DNA of 64,000 nucleotides, from the NCBI RefSeq assembly GCF_900111165.1, contig NZ_FOGH01000002.1, positions 124,001-188,000 of the forward strand, written 5' to 3'. A program made the position numbers and the translations under genes. The notes below the pieces were generated by a model. That model was given only the letters and a program-made list of their open reading frames with translations. It was not told the DNA's origin and made no database searches. Positions 45,617-54,734 of this stretch are shown here, piece after piece. The DNA comes from Nitrosomonas sp. Nm51 (lineage in GTDB: Bacteria; Pseudomonadota; Gammaproteobacteria; Burkholderiales; Nitrosomonadaceae). Each line of letters opens with the position of its first letter. Position 1 is the first letter of the stretch.

Positions 45617-46396
45617 TTATGCACCTGCTTTTTCGGAAAGATGCCGGGCGATGTCTATAAACCTGCTGTATCTGAAGATGTTTTCCGCCGCAATGGGAAA
45701 ATCCAGTATATATTTTGCATGCCTGTAAGCCTCTTGTTTTTTTCCCAGATCAAACAACAGCTCAGCATAAAAAGCCCGCGCGATTATGTCATTCGGAAAT
45801 AACCGGAGTGCGCTTTTCAGATGGAATAATGCTTTTCTCGTGCTTCCAAAACTGATTGGAAACCGTGGCAGTTTATGGTAAATGCGGCCCAAAGCTTTGT
45901 GAGCGCCTGCTTGATCGTATTGTTCATCCAGCTCGATAACGCGTAAGAACAGCTTTTCCATCGGACGCATTAAGTGCAGCGCATTCAATACGCCGCTTTC
46001 TTCGCTCAATTTGCCGATCGCGACGGCTTTCCAATACAGGGCGGCGATTTCATTTGAGCGAATTGTGAGTGCGCGATCAGCGGTTGCTACACAGTCTTTG
46101 TAAAGCTCAATTTGTTTATCGCGCTTAGTTTCGACCTCAGCATTGGCGCATTGCAGCCGGGCAAGCTCGGCAATGACTTCTGGCGATTGCGTAGTCTCGG
46201 CCAACTGTTTTATCCATGTAATCGTTGCCAGGAGTGCGGGTCTATCTATAGCGTTACGTTGAACCGCCCGATCGATTTTTTGTTGATACGTATCGGGTAG
46301 ATATTCACTTGCCGCCTGCGTTAAACCGCCATGGCTCATGCCGCCTATAACCATCAGAAATGAATAGTTAGAAAAAAGAATTTGCCAGCGCCACAT
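45617..46396 (-). CDS. Secreted TPR-repeat protein
   Basis: About 259 residues: an N-terminal signal segment (FSNYSFLMVIGGMSHGGLTQ) followed by helical repeats. ALYWKAVAIGKLSEESGVLN, VIELDEQYDQAGAHKALGRI and LHLKSALRLFPNDIIARAFYAE-type units are TPR-like, spaced by about 35 residues. It resembles the TRAP_TatT-type periplasmic repeat proteins. ATG at 46396 is preferred over a TTG at 46408. An 18-base A/T homopolymer lies about 80 bp upstream. Partner and function unknown. Confidence 0.6.
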   Translation of the reverse strand: MWRWQILFSNYSFLMVIGGMSHGGLTQAASEYLPDTYQQKIDRAVQRNAIDRPALLATITWIKQLAETTQSPEVIAELARLQCANAEVETKRDKQIELYKDCVATADRALTIRSNEIAALYWKAVAIGKLSEESGVLNALHLMRPMEKLFLRVIELDEQYDQAGAHKALGRIYHKLPRFPISFGSTRKALFHLKSALRLFPNDIIARAFYAELLFDLGKKQEAYRHAKYILDFPIAAENIFRYSRFIDIARHLSEKAGA

Positions 46397-47075
46397 ATTC
46401 GTTACCAAAAAAAGTGCAGCATCAACCCATGTGGTTCAAATCCGGAAAATGTGTTGTGTTCGTATCTGAGCCGTTCGTTTTTTTTTTTTTTTTTTGCGGA
46501 TTATTCGGTTAAACTCGCGCAACGTCAAGCTAAAAATCCAGGCATTTTTAATGCTTAATTCCAATTTCAGATATTGACTTTATATGGAAAGAAATATGTA
46601 TATGCATTAAATAGTTAGATAGCGCCAGCAAGCTTAGTCGGCGCAACAGATTATTGTATTCATTACAGCACAATAAGGTTGCCGGATATACTATTATCTG
46701 GAAAAATTCGAAGACCGGCACACGCAGCGCAAGGTCATCGATATCGTTGTCGACAAATCTTACACTTAATAACAATTTATTATGTGAGTGCCCGGTAATT
46801 ATCTGACGGATAATATTTTTTATTGCTGGTACAAATCTTGCTTATAATTAATTTAAGACTTACGCAATAAATTTAAGAATTTTCAGGAACATAATTTAAT
46901 AACCAGCGCAGCGCAGGGCCGTTGAATAACGAATAAAAATCACAGTGCCTGTTAAATGTTGCATTTTTCGTTGTTCCTGATTCTAACTGCGGCGATACGG
47001 CCGTTATCTTCTACCCGGCCGAAAAATGGGTTGATATGCCGCAGTTTTCTTTGTAAAAAGGCAAACATCGAAGAT
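46397..47075. other. Intergenic, about 680 bp, divergent region with homopolymer
   Basis: Between the divergently transcribed TPR and lytic transglycosylase genes. Contains an 18-T run at 46478-46495. The frame open from 46956 extends upstream of the chosen start of the transglycosylase gene. The remaining DNA shows no recognisable coding frame or repeat. Confidence 0.5.
46478..46495. repeat. Homopolymer of 18 T
   Basis: An uninterrupted run of 18 T on the plus strand (18 A on the coding strand of the TPR gene), about 80 bp upstream of that gene's start. Tracts this long are prone to slippage. Confidence 0.9.
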
Positions 47076-47972
47076 ATGCATTTACACAAATTGACATTAC
47101 CACTACTATTGATGATTACTTGCAGTTTATGGGATGCTGCGAACGCAAGCAACGTATCCAATGTATCTTTAGTTCTAAAAAAACACCTGTCAAAGGAGCC
47201 GATAAATAAGGCCAAGATACTGGTTTCCATGGCAAAGCAGCATGAACATGCTGAAGGTGTGCCCCGGGACTATGGCCGCGCGCAGGAGCTTTATTGCAAA
47301 GCTGCCGGGCAGGGCTATGACGAAGCCTTGTATGCACTGGGCTGGATGTATGCAAACGGACGCGGCGTGCGACGGAATGACAATATTGCGGTACAATTGT
47401 TTGTTATGGCTGCCGAGCATGGCCATTCGCATGCCAGTAAGATGATCGACTATCTGGATACGTCTCATGATCCGGAACTGCCTGAATGCCTGCAGTCGAT
47501 GGCGGACAACAACGCGACTGATTATTCCGACAAACCTTTTTTTGATCTTGTTCAGAAATTGGCGCCCGAGTACAATCTCGATCCCAATCTGGTGATGGCC
47601 GTTATCGCCGTAGAGTCAGCGTATAATGTACAGGCGGTATCGCATAAAAATGCGCAGGGTCTGATGCAATTGATTCCGGCAACGGCGGAGCGTTTCGAAG
47701 TAAAAAATATTTTTGACGCCGAGGAAAATATCAGAGGCGGCATGGCCTATTTGCGCTGGTTGCTTGCTTTCTTCAAAGGCGATGTTACGCTGGCCGTTGC
47801 GGCCTATAATGCCGGTGAAGGCGCGGTTGAAAGACATCAGGGTATTCCGCCATATACCGAGACGCAAAACTATGTCAAAAAAATACTGGCTCAGTATTCA
47901 AAATTGACACATCCCTACGAACCCGATATTGTCCATAGACATGCTGTCATTGCCTTATCCGAATACGAATAA
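47076..47972 (+). CDS. Lytic transglycosylase with Sel1-like repeats
   Basis: About 298 residues. A signal peptide (LTLPLLLMITCSLWDAANA) is followed by two Sel1-like repeats (PRDYGRAQELYCKAAGQGYD and ALGWMYANGRGVRRND with AVQLFVMAAEHGHS). The C-terminal SLT domain has AVESAYNVQAVSHKNAQGLM-type architecture: AVIAVESAYNVQAVSHKN with the catalytic glutamate, GLMQLIPATAERFEV, NIRGGMAYLRWLLAFF and VAAYNAGEGAVERHQGIPPY. It cleaves peptidoglycan in the periplasm. ATG 47076 is chosen because the signal peptide starts there; the frame is open from 46956. Combining Sel1 repeats with SLT suggests a specialised, docked lytic enzyme. Confidence 0.82.
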   Translation: MHLHKLTLPLLLMITCSLWDAANASNVSNVSLVLKKHLSKEPINKAKILVSMAKQHEHAEGVPRDYGRAQELYCKAAGQGYDEALYALGWMYANGRGVRRNDNIAVQLFVMAAEHGHSHASKMIDYLDTSHDPELPECLQSMADNNATDYSDKPFFDLVQKLAPEYNLDPNLVMAVIAVESAYNVQAVSHKNAQGLMQLIPATAERFEVKNIFDAEENIRGGMAYLRWLLAFFKGDVTLAVAAYNAGEGAVERHQGIPPYTETQNYVKKILAQYSKLTHPYEPDIVHRHAVIALSEYE

Positions 47973-48167
47973 CGCACGGAAAGTTTCCCTGTTTGTTACC
48001 GGCTCGCTCAGTGTGCAAACACGTAACAACAGTCTCAAGGATTGGACGTTTTAGAATTTGTACGATAGTTACGAGTCTCTGTGAAGCTTCTTGTTGTCTC
48101 GCGCAGTCAATACACCGCATGTCGATCGGCATCTCGAGCGTTCCAATTATCCCCGGCGGCATGACAT

Positions 48168-48908
48168 ATGCGTTTTCAGTTTGACAAACGATGGTTGCTT
48201 GCCGCAATTGTAACCGGCCTGGTATGTATTACTGTCGTCTCTTACGATGTCCGGGGCAACTGGCGGGCGGCTAGCCGCGCCTCGACAGGTATTGCACCCG
48301 ATCCGGCATCAACCCGGGAAGCAGTGATACAGGTTTATGGCGCACGTGCTTACAGTTGGCGCGGTTATTTCGGCATCCATACCTGGATCGCCGTCAAGCC
48401 TTCCAACGCCGAATCGTTTACAATCTACGAAGTACTGGGCTGGCGCCAGCGCAGGCAGCTGCCGGTTCTGGCGATATATGATCAGCTGCCGGATCGGCGC
48501 TGGTTTGGCAACATGCCCGAAATTCTTGCAGACAAGCGCGGCGATGGTGTGGACGCTCTGATCAAGCGCATTGCACTGGCTGTCGAGAATTATCCTTATA
48601 CCCGGCAATACACCTTATGGCCAGGACCGAATTCCAACACGTTTACCGCCTGGATTGCGCGTACGGTACCTGAATTGGAACTGAGTTTGCCTGCAACAGC
48701 TATCGGAAAAGATTATTTGGGCTATCGTCTATTTGCCACGCCACCTAGCGGCAGTGGCTTTCAGTTTTCATTTTTCGGCCTGTTGGGGTTTGTGGTCAGC
48801 AACATAGAAGGCCTTGAACTCAATTTTCTGGGATTGACTTTCGGTATTCGTCCCGATCCGCTGGTGATTAAATTGCCCATAGTCGGAGATATTCAGCTGG
48901 TAACATAG
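48168..48908 (+). CDS. DUF3750 protein
   Basis: A 246-residue protein with one N-terminal membrane segment (WLLAAIVTGLVCITVVSY) and a DUF3750 domain: VQVYGARAYSWRGYFGIHTW-like (here IQVYGARAYSWRGYFGIHTW), NYPYTRQYTLWPGPNSNTF and LPATAIGKDYLGYRLFATPP. The conserved His and Asn residues suggest an enzyme, but the function is unknown. It ends in IKLPIVGDIQLVT. The stop TAG lies in CATAGTACTAG, right at the start of a 25-bp inverted repeat. Confidence 0.8.
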   Translation: MRFQFDKRWLLAAIVTGLVCITVVSYDVRGNWRAASRASTGIAPDPASTREAVIQVYGARAYSWRGYFGIHTWIAVKPSNAESFTIYEVLGWRQRRQLPVLAIYDQLPDRRWFGNMPEILADKRGDGVDALIKRIALAVENYPYTRQYTLWPGPNSNTFTAWIARTVPELELSLPATAIGKDYLGYRLFATPPSGSGFQFSFFGLLGFVVSNIEGLELNFLGLTFGIRPDPLVIKLPIVGDIQLVT

Positions 48909-48973
48909 TACTAGTACATCGTCCACCTTAAAACATCTTTATCCGTCATTTTAAGGTGGACGATGTACTAGTA
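48909..48973. repeat. 25-bp perfect inverted repeat after the DUF3750 gene
   Basis: Arms 48909-48933 and 48949-48973 are exact reverse complements (left arm begins TACTAGTACATCGTCCACC) around a 15-nt loop CATCTTTATCCGTCA. It begins immediately after the DUF3750 stop. No T-run follows. A half copy of the MITE-like repeat starts 4 bp later. Confidence 0.9.
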
Positions 48974-48976
48974 TAG

Positions 48977-49003
48977 GGCAAAATCAAATTGAAAGAGCGC
49001 TGG
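48977..49003. repeat. Degenerate half copy of the MITE-like repeat
   Basis: GGGCAAAATCAAATTGAAAG then AGCGCTGG resembles the right terminal repeat (consensus GGCAATATCATATTGATAG plus AGTACTAG) with several differences. It lies between the 25-bp inverted repeat and the chimeric transposase pseudogene. Confidence 0.55.
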
Positions 49004-49068
49004 TGAGGTACAGTAGCTTTTCAACCGGGTAATAACGTTTGCACGGTAAATTTGTTCTCCCCTTGAAA

Positions 49069-50045
49069 TCAAAGCAGTCGAGTACGAGTTGAATTAGAAG
49101 TCATGCGAAGATAGTCGAAGACCAAGCGGGTATTGCGATTCAACTGCTGCATTTTCTGAGAGATGCTGGATTTTACCTTTGAGATGAACTGAATGACGCC
49201 GCATGCAAAGCGCCGCAGTCGAGTGATGTTCTCTGGGCCGTGGCCTATTCGGATGCGGCTGCGCGATCCTCATCGAAATTCCAATCAATCACATAGTGAC
49301 AGCGATTCTCGATCATCCAGTGACCGCGATTCACTTTGAGAATACGCTCTGGACATGCTTGTTCCGGCGAGCGATTGGTTACCCCCAAAACGACTTCATG
49401 GGTGACTTTTCTGGTTTTTTTGTAAAAAGACTCTCGCTCGCTCAAGAACACTTGCCCGACATGCGGGAAATCGAGGTGTTCATTCGGCGCCGTACTGCAC
49501 CAGATGCGGCGGGTTTCAATCCGGCCGTGGTCAGGCGGTGCGATCTCGACGAAATCCGGTTCTTTTTTTGGAGAGGTGGCAACAGTGCTGTAGCCATCGC
49601 GGGTGCGGCTATATCCCCGTGTCAGCCCAAGGCAAGTCCAATTCGCTGCGCGGTAGACTGTACCGTGGAAACGCGACGGATCATCAAAGGTTTCCAGCAA
49701 GAGCAGGGACTGGCCAAAATGTGTTCGCCAATCACCGGCAATTCTTTGGCGGCACAAGGACAACGCTTTAGAGCCCAGATTGGGATAGTGCCACTCAGGC
49801 AAGATCAGAAAGCGACTGTTGTTGGCGATTAATTTCAAGCGATCATATTGGTGACGGAAATCCCATCCGATCCAACGGTCACGTACACCGCACTTCCAGG
49901 CAGCAGCTGAAAAACTCAGCAATGCCGCCCATTCATCGCCATGGGTGGTAACATACCAGAGTGTATGACCGATCTTGGCTAAATCGCCAGGATAGTGGTA
50001 TTGCTGTATCAACTCCAGGTAGCGAGGCTCTTCAACTTTGCGCAC
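49069..50045 (-). pseudogene. Chimeric DUF4338 (DruA-like) / ISAs1 transposase, frameshifted
   Basis: The first ~160 residues are a DUF4338 domain: RKVEEPRYLELIQQYHYPGD, HTLWYVTTHGDEWAALLSFS, WIGWDFRHQYDRLKLIANNS, LLLLETFDDPSRFHGTVYRA and LGLTRGYSRTRDGYSTVATS. After SPKK the sequence switches to an ISAs1 transposase C-terminus: DHGRIETRRIW, FPHVGQVFLSERESFYKKT, CPERILKVNRGHWMIENRCH and DWNFDEDR. Near 49255 two extra bases shift the frame; RIRIGHGPENITRLRRFACG and LVFDYLRM continue to 49069. The start is a GTG; the frame is open upstream to about 50096. It looks like an internal deletion fusing two neighbouring genes, then further decay. Confidence 0.8.
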
Positions 50046-50302
50046 CGGGCGAATACTTAATTGCCCAAGATTGATTTTAATTAGTGAACAGATTCACCCT
50101 GTAACGTTTGGTACACACTACGAAAATAATGTTTTTCATTTTATAATCTGTGTTTCGTGTCTTCATTTTGAAAGTCAGCTCCGGCGTTCTAGTCGTTGGT
50201 GCAATCCGGTCTGGTTAAACAGAGTCAGCCCGATAGAACAACCATATTTTGCGATTATTGACTGGGATCATTTTGATTAATTAATACAGCCAGGCTTCCG
50301 AT

Positions 50303-53300
50303 TTGAAAAACTTCCAAACAGCACCGGCTTCAGATATCGAAAGCATTTTCGGCAAAAAAACCTATATACGCGGTAAACATTATTTTCTGCATAACAGAGT
50401 CATTGATCTGGGTGTGACAGCTGAAACCGCAAACACGGTGATGCTTAATTCATGCGTTGTAGGCAGCGGTAATCAGCGTTATAACCAGGTCATTGCCGTC
50501 AACAAAACCGGTCGATTTCTGCAGATTAACGGTCGATGCAGTTGTCCTGTCGGTTATAACTGCAAGCATGTCGCAGCCGCATGCCTGGCCCACAGACAAA
50601 CAAAGCCACAACAAAGAAACAGCGCGGACAAAGCGTATATCAACTGGTTAACCAGTTTAGATGAAAACTTAGAAGAACCTGATGCGTCACAAGAATTTAT
50701 AGTTTGTGTATTGCGCAAACATGACGCCAACGCGGAGTTTTCATTATCGCTACTGACGACACGCGAAAAAAAACAAGGCGGGCTGTCGGTTGGAAGACAA
50801 TTCACGCATGCCAATATACGCTATGGGTATTTCTCCAGCCGGCAATACACGCTGGAAGAACAGGAGCTTTTCCGGCTCGTTGCAAGTTTGGACAGCAATT
50901 ATCAGGACAATGCACTGATTACGGGGGCTTTAGGTCATCTCGTGTTAAGTAAAGCACTGCAAAACGGCCGCCTGTTCTGGAATTCGCATCAGCATGCGCC
51001 GCCAATGCGCAGTGGCGGACCCAGGCCGTTGCAATTATCATGGCATGCTCACAAGGATAATACCTATATTCTCGATATCACTGTGGCCAACCGGGCAGTT
51101 CTGTTGCCGACGGAGCCGCCGTTATATCTGGACGAAGAAAATTTGACCATGGGAACTGTGGATTGCGCGAACCTGACGTATCGGCAATATCGAAAGATGC
51201 TGTCTGCTCCGCCGGTACCGGTTGAACATGCAGAGGATTTCACTCTACGATTGTTGACAGAGCATCCGGAGCTTCCTGTGCCGCCACCCAGGCCGGTTGA
51301 ACTGATCGAGTTGAGCGGTCTGTCGCCGCGTCCACGGCTGAATCTGCTGGGTCAACAGCTCGATAACAAGCAGTATATCCATCTGCTCAAGCTGCGGTTT
51401 GATTATGGCGACCATACGATCTCAGCATTTCACGACAGACTGGTGAGCGTTGTTAAGACAAACCGGGGTTTCTTCAGAATTAGCCGGGATCAAGCTTTGG
51501 AAAACGCTGCCGTCCAAACATTACTTGAATTTGGCTTTCGCCGCTTTGAGCTTCATACAGAGCAGGACTTGTTTTTTTACAGTCCGGCAGAAAATGCCGT
51601 CATGGACAGCGCCGCTCGCTGGTCGCACTTTATCGATCATCAACTGCCGTTATTGACGGAACAGGGATGGTTAATCGAAACCGATGACAGCTTTCGGCTG
51701 CAGTTCCAGCAACCGCAAAACTGGGATGCTGAAATTGAACAAAGCGGCAATGACTGGTTCAGAATGCATTTCAACATCACTCTCGGCAATCAGTCACTGC
51801 CGCTGCTGCCGTTGATCACGCCGGTACTGGAAAGCTACGATCGCGATCACTTACCAGAATTGCTTAGCATTCCAATAGGAGAGCATCAATACGTCAACAT
51901 TGCCGCAGAGCAGTTAAGGCCCTTCCTGGACATCCTGTATGAATTGTATGACAGTGCGCATTTCGACGGCGATGGTGCCCGTATTTCCCGCTACAATGCG
52001 GCCATGCTGGCAGATATGGAGCGTCAGAGTTATGGTTTGTTCAGTTTAACAGGCGGCAGGGAGCTGATTGAAACAGGCAAGAAATTAAGAAATTTTAAAG
52101 GAATAGCCAATGTATCGCCACCCGCTACCTTGCGCACCCGGTTACGTGAATATCAACAAAAAGGATTAAACTGGCTGCAGTTTCTACGTGAATACCGCTT
52201 TGGCGGCATTCTGGCTGACGACATGGGCCTCGGAAAAACCGTGCAAACCCTGGCGCATCTGCTGCTGGAAAAAGAGTCCGGCCGCATGGACAAGCCTTGC
52301 CTGATCGTGGCACCCACCAGTTTAATGAGCAACTGGCGCCGCGAAGCAGAACGCTTCACGCCCGATCTGACCGTGCTGATATTGCAGGGTAGCGACCGCA
52401 AGCAGCATTTTGACAAAATTTTGCAGTTCGACCTGGTGCTGACCACGTATCCATTGCTGTACAGAGACGAGCAGCATCTGTTGGCCAATGCATACTACTA
52501 CCTGATTCTGGACGAAGCGCAGGTTATTAAAAATCCGAAAGCCCGGGCGGCGCATGTGGCCCGCCGTATCGATGCGCAACATCGCTTATGCCTGACCGGA
52601 ACGCCGATGGAAAATCATCTGGGGGAACTCTGGGCGCAGTATGATTTTTTGATGCCGGATTTTCTGGGCGATCAGGCCCGTTTTAAAAAAACTTACCGCA
52701 CGCCGATCGAGATGCACGGCGATATCGAAACGAAAGAGCGTCTTTCCAGACGCCTAGAGCCCTTCATGTTGCGCCGCACCAAACACGATGTTGCAGATGA
52801 ATTGCCGGAGAAAACAGAAATTATCCGTTCGGTACCGCTCTTAGAAAAACAGGCCGCGTTATACGAAAGCATTCGGGTCAGCATGGAAAAGCGCGTGCGC
52901 GACGCTATTGCCGAAAAAGGTCTGGCGCGCAGTCATATAACCATTCTTGACGCATTGCTGAAGCTGCGGCAAACCTGTTGTGACCCTAGAACGCTGCGCT
53001 TGAAAGAAGCGCAGAAATTCAAACACTCCGCCAAGCTCGATTTGTTGATGGAGATGTTGCCGGAATTACTGGAGGAGGGACGGCGCATTCTGGTGTTCTC
53101 GCAGTTTACCCGTATGCTGGGATTGATCGAAACCGAATTAAACCGGCGGGAAATTGGATACAGCAAACTTACCGGGCAAACACGCCGCCGCGACGAAGCG
53201 ATTGAGCTATTCAAGAGCGGTCAAGCCGATGTGTTTCTGATCAGCTTGAAAGCAGGCGGCGTCGGCCTGAATCTTACTGAGGCTGACACCGTCATCATTT

Positions 53301-53545
53301 ACGATCCCTGGTGGAATCCGGCGGTTGAAAGCCAGGCCGCGGACCGTGCACACCGCATCGGCCAGAATAAAGCGGTGTTTGTATACAAGCTGATCACGGA
53401 AAACACCGTTGAGGAAAAAATTCTGGAAATGCAAAAAAGAAAGCGCGCGCTGTCCGAAAGCGTCTACCGAGGCGGCAAAAAAGAGGAAGCTCTGCAGTTA
53501 TCAGCCAAAGACTTGACAGAGTTATTCAAGCCACTGGCAGATTAA
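50303..53545 (+). CDS. SWIM/SNF2-family helicase-like ATPase
   Basis: A 1080-residue DNA translocase. Near residues 75-90 is a SWIM zinc finger (CSCPVGYNCKHVAAACL). The middle is family-specific. The SNF2 domain starts near 610, with motif I ADDMGLGKTVQTLAHLLL near 637-655, DEAQVIKNPKARAAHVAR near 737 and LTGTPMENHLGELWAQYDF. The C-terminal helicase domain has VFSQFTRMLGLIETEL, SLKAGGVGLNLTEADTVI and PWWNPAVESQAADRAHRIGQ. The start is TTG at 50303: an in-frame stop at 50282 leaves no upstream ATG. Such proteins remodel or strip protein-DNA complexes; the exact role is unknown. Confidence 0.88.
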   Translation: MKNFQTAPASDIESIFGKKTYIRGKHYFLHNRVIDLGVTAETANTVMLNSCVVGSGNQRYNQVIAVNKTGRFLQINGRCSCPVGYNCKHVAAACLAHRQTKPQQRNSADKAYINWLTSLDENLEEPDASQEFIVCVLRKHDANAEFSLSLLTTREKKQGGLSVGRQFTHANIRYGYFSSRQYTLEEQELFRLVASLDSNYQDNALITGALGHLVLSKALQNGRLFWNSHQHAPPMRSGGPRPLQLSWHAHKDNTYILDITVANRAVLLPTEPPLYLDEENLTMGTVDCANLTYRQYRKMLSAPPVPVEHAEDFTLRLLTEHPELPVPPPRPVELIELSGLSPRPRLNLLGQQLDNKQYIHLLKLRFDYGDHTISAFHDRLVSVVKTNRGFFRISRDQALENAAVQTLLEFGFRRFELHTEQDLFFYSPAENAVMDSAARWSHFIDHQLPLLTEQGWLIETDDSFRLQFQQPQNWDAEIEQSGNDWFRMHFNITLGNQSLPLLPLITPVLESYDRDHLPELLSIPIGEHQYVNIAAEQLRPFLDILYELYDSAHFDGDGARISRYNAAMLADMERQSYGLFSLTGGRELIETGKKLRNFKGIANVSPPATLRTRLREYQQKGLNWLQFLREYRFGGILADDMGLGKTVQTLAHLLLEKESGRMDKPCLIVAPTSLMSNWRREAERFTPDLTVLILQGSDRKQHFDKILQFDLVLTTYPLLYRDEQHLLANAYYYLILDEAQVIKNPKARAAHVARRIDAQHRLCLTGTPMENHLGELWAQYDFLMPDFLGDQARFKKTYRTPIEMHGDIETKERLSRRLEPFMLRRTKHDVADELPEKTEIIRSVPLLEKQAALYESIRVSMEKRVRDAIAEKGLARSHITILDALLKLRQTCCDPRTLRLKEAQKFKHSAKLDLLMEMLPELLEEGRRILVFSQFTRMLGLIETELNRREIGYSKLTGQTRRRDEAIELFKSGQADVFLISLKAGGVGLNLTEADTVIIYDPWWNPAVESQAADRAHRIGQNKAVFVYKLITENTVEEKILEMQKRKRALSESVYRGGKKEEALQLSAKDLTELFKPLAD

Positions 53546-53599
53546 TGGAACAACAAGGAAATTCCAGAAGCAACACTGTTATTGCTTAAAAAAATCAAG

Positions 53600-53623
53600 C
53601 ATGGCATTTTAACGGATGCCATG
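53600..53623 (+). terminator. Possible terminator hairpin after the SNF2 gene
   Basis: CATGGCAT (53600-53607) and ATGCCATG (53616-53623) form an 8-bp stem with an 8-nt loop. No strong T-run follows. Confidence 0.4.
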
Positions 53624-53765
53624 TTGCTCAATCAACAAACAACCGCTTGTTCTTGCTTGCGCTAATCCCAAAAAACTGAAATTTGTCGAAAAACTTTACA
53701 CCGTTATAAATACTGAATGGACAAGTAGATTGCGCTCCCTCCGGCGACAGTACTGGCAGCCAGTA

Positions 53766-54602
53766 TTATGCTGTTATTATTTTGCTGTTCGACTGGCGTT
53801 TGAAAATATGCCGGCTTACTGGTTTAAAAACAGTGCTGCGCTCAAGATAATGATAGTGCTCGACTTGAATATTAGTGGCTGAAAGCGTCACCAGATTAAA
53901 AGAGTTTTTTTCGCGCTCCAGACCGCGGCCACGGCATGATGTTGTCGTGCCGCATTGGACGATAATGATACCGTGATTCCGGTTTTCACCTGCATAGACG
54001 TCGAGAGAGTGGCCAACATAGGCACGGTGTAAATGCCCCGCCAGAACAACATCAACACGCATGCGTGTAAATGCTTCCAGCGTGCGCTTTGCTTGTGGCA
54101 TCGGTCTTGTTCGCTCGAATGTTGGCGCGGGCACTAAGTGGTGATGCATAACGACCATTTTGAATGCGTCCTCTGGCGCATCTGCAAAGGCATCCTCGCA
54201 GAATTGAAGTTGCTTTCGGCTGAGCCGACCATTCTTAATAGCGCTGTATGGTGCGGTTGAATCCAGACCGACGATAATTCCATTATCGATGTTCAGTTTT
54301 GAATCCAGAGTACCGGCGATATAGTGTTGGTACAGGGCATGTGGACTCAGCATGCGTTCCCAGACGCGGTAAAGGGGTACGTCATGGTTTCCGGGAACGA
54401 CAACCTGGGGCTTGGGCGGCAAACGCTGCATAAATTTTAGTGCCGCTTCAAATTCCCCGGGTTTGGCGCGATGCGTAAAATCGCCGCTTATCACTATAAT
54501 ATCGGGCGACAGTGAATCAACCTGCGCCAGAACGGCTTCACCTGCTTCGGGCAAAAAATGCTTTCCAAAATGTAAATCAGATAAATGAAGGATTTTTGTC
54601 AT
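53766..54602 (-). CDS. Calcineurin-like metallophosphoesterase
   Basis: A 278-residue phosphodiesterase with all metal-binding motifs in order: LHLSDLHFGKHF, IIVISGDFTHRA, QVVVPGNHDVPLYRV, MVVMHHHLVPA and VLAGHLHRAYVGH. It resembles CpdA-type cyclic nucleotide phosphodiesterases and related phosphoprotein/lipid phosphoesterases. Substrate unknown. The lipid kinase gene lies upstream on the same strand with 112 bp between, so a link to lipid phosphate turnover is possible but only inferred from position. Confidence 0.88.
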   Translation of the reverse strand: MTKILHLSDLHFGKHFLPEAGEAVLAQVDSLSPDIIVISGDFTHRAKPGEFEAALKFMQRLPPKPQVVVPGNHDVPLYRVWERMLSPHALYQHYIAGTLDSKLNIDNGIIVGLDSTAPYSAIKNGRLSRKQLQFCEDAFADAPEDAFKMVVMHHHLVPAPTFERTRPMPQAKRTLEAFTRMRVDVVLAGHLHRAYVGHSLDVYAGENRNHGIIIVQCGTTTSCRGRGLEREKNSFNLVTLSATNIQVEHYHYLERSTVFKPVSRHIFKRQSNSKIITA

Positions 54603-54707
54603 TGATCTTCAACAATATGTACTGCTTTCCAAATTCAAAGATTATTCAGCAAATTATATGATCCCAGCGGAACGCCGCTGTGCCATTGCCTCTGTCGAAG
54701 AAGGCCC

Positions 54708-54734
54708 GGCAATATCATATTGATAGAGCACTAG
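54708..54734. repeat. Half copy of the MITE-like repeat, overlapping a gene end
   Basis: GGCAATATCATATTGATAG then AGCACTAG matches the right terminal repeat with one difference. Read on the minus strand it supplies the last six codons (ASALSI) and the TGA stop of the lipid kinase gene. Confidence 0.85.

Noticed and set aside
46548..46775. A 75-codon minus-strand frame in the divergent spacer upstream of the lytic transglycosylase
   Set aside because: No start context, no recognisable domain and biased only by local A/T content.
49245..50045. Possible Druantia anti-phage defence gene (DruA)
   Set aside because: Only a DUF4338 N-terminal half is present, fused to an ISAs1 transposase end and frameshifted; no druB-druE genes are nearby.
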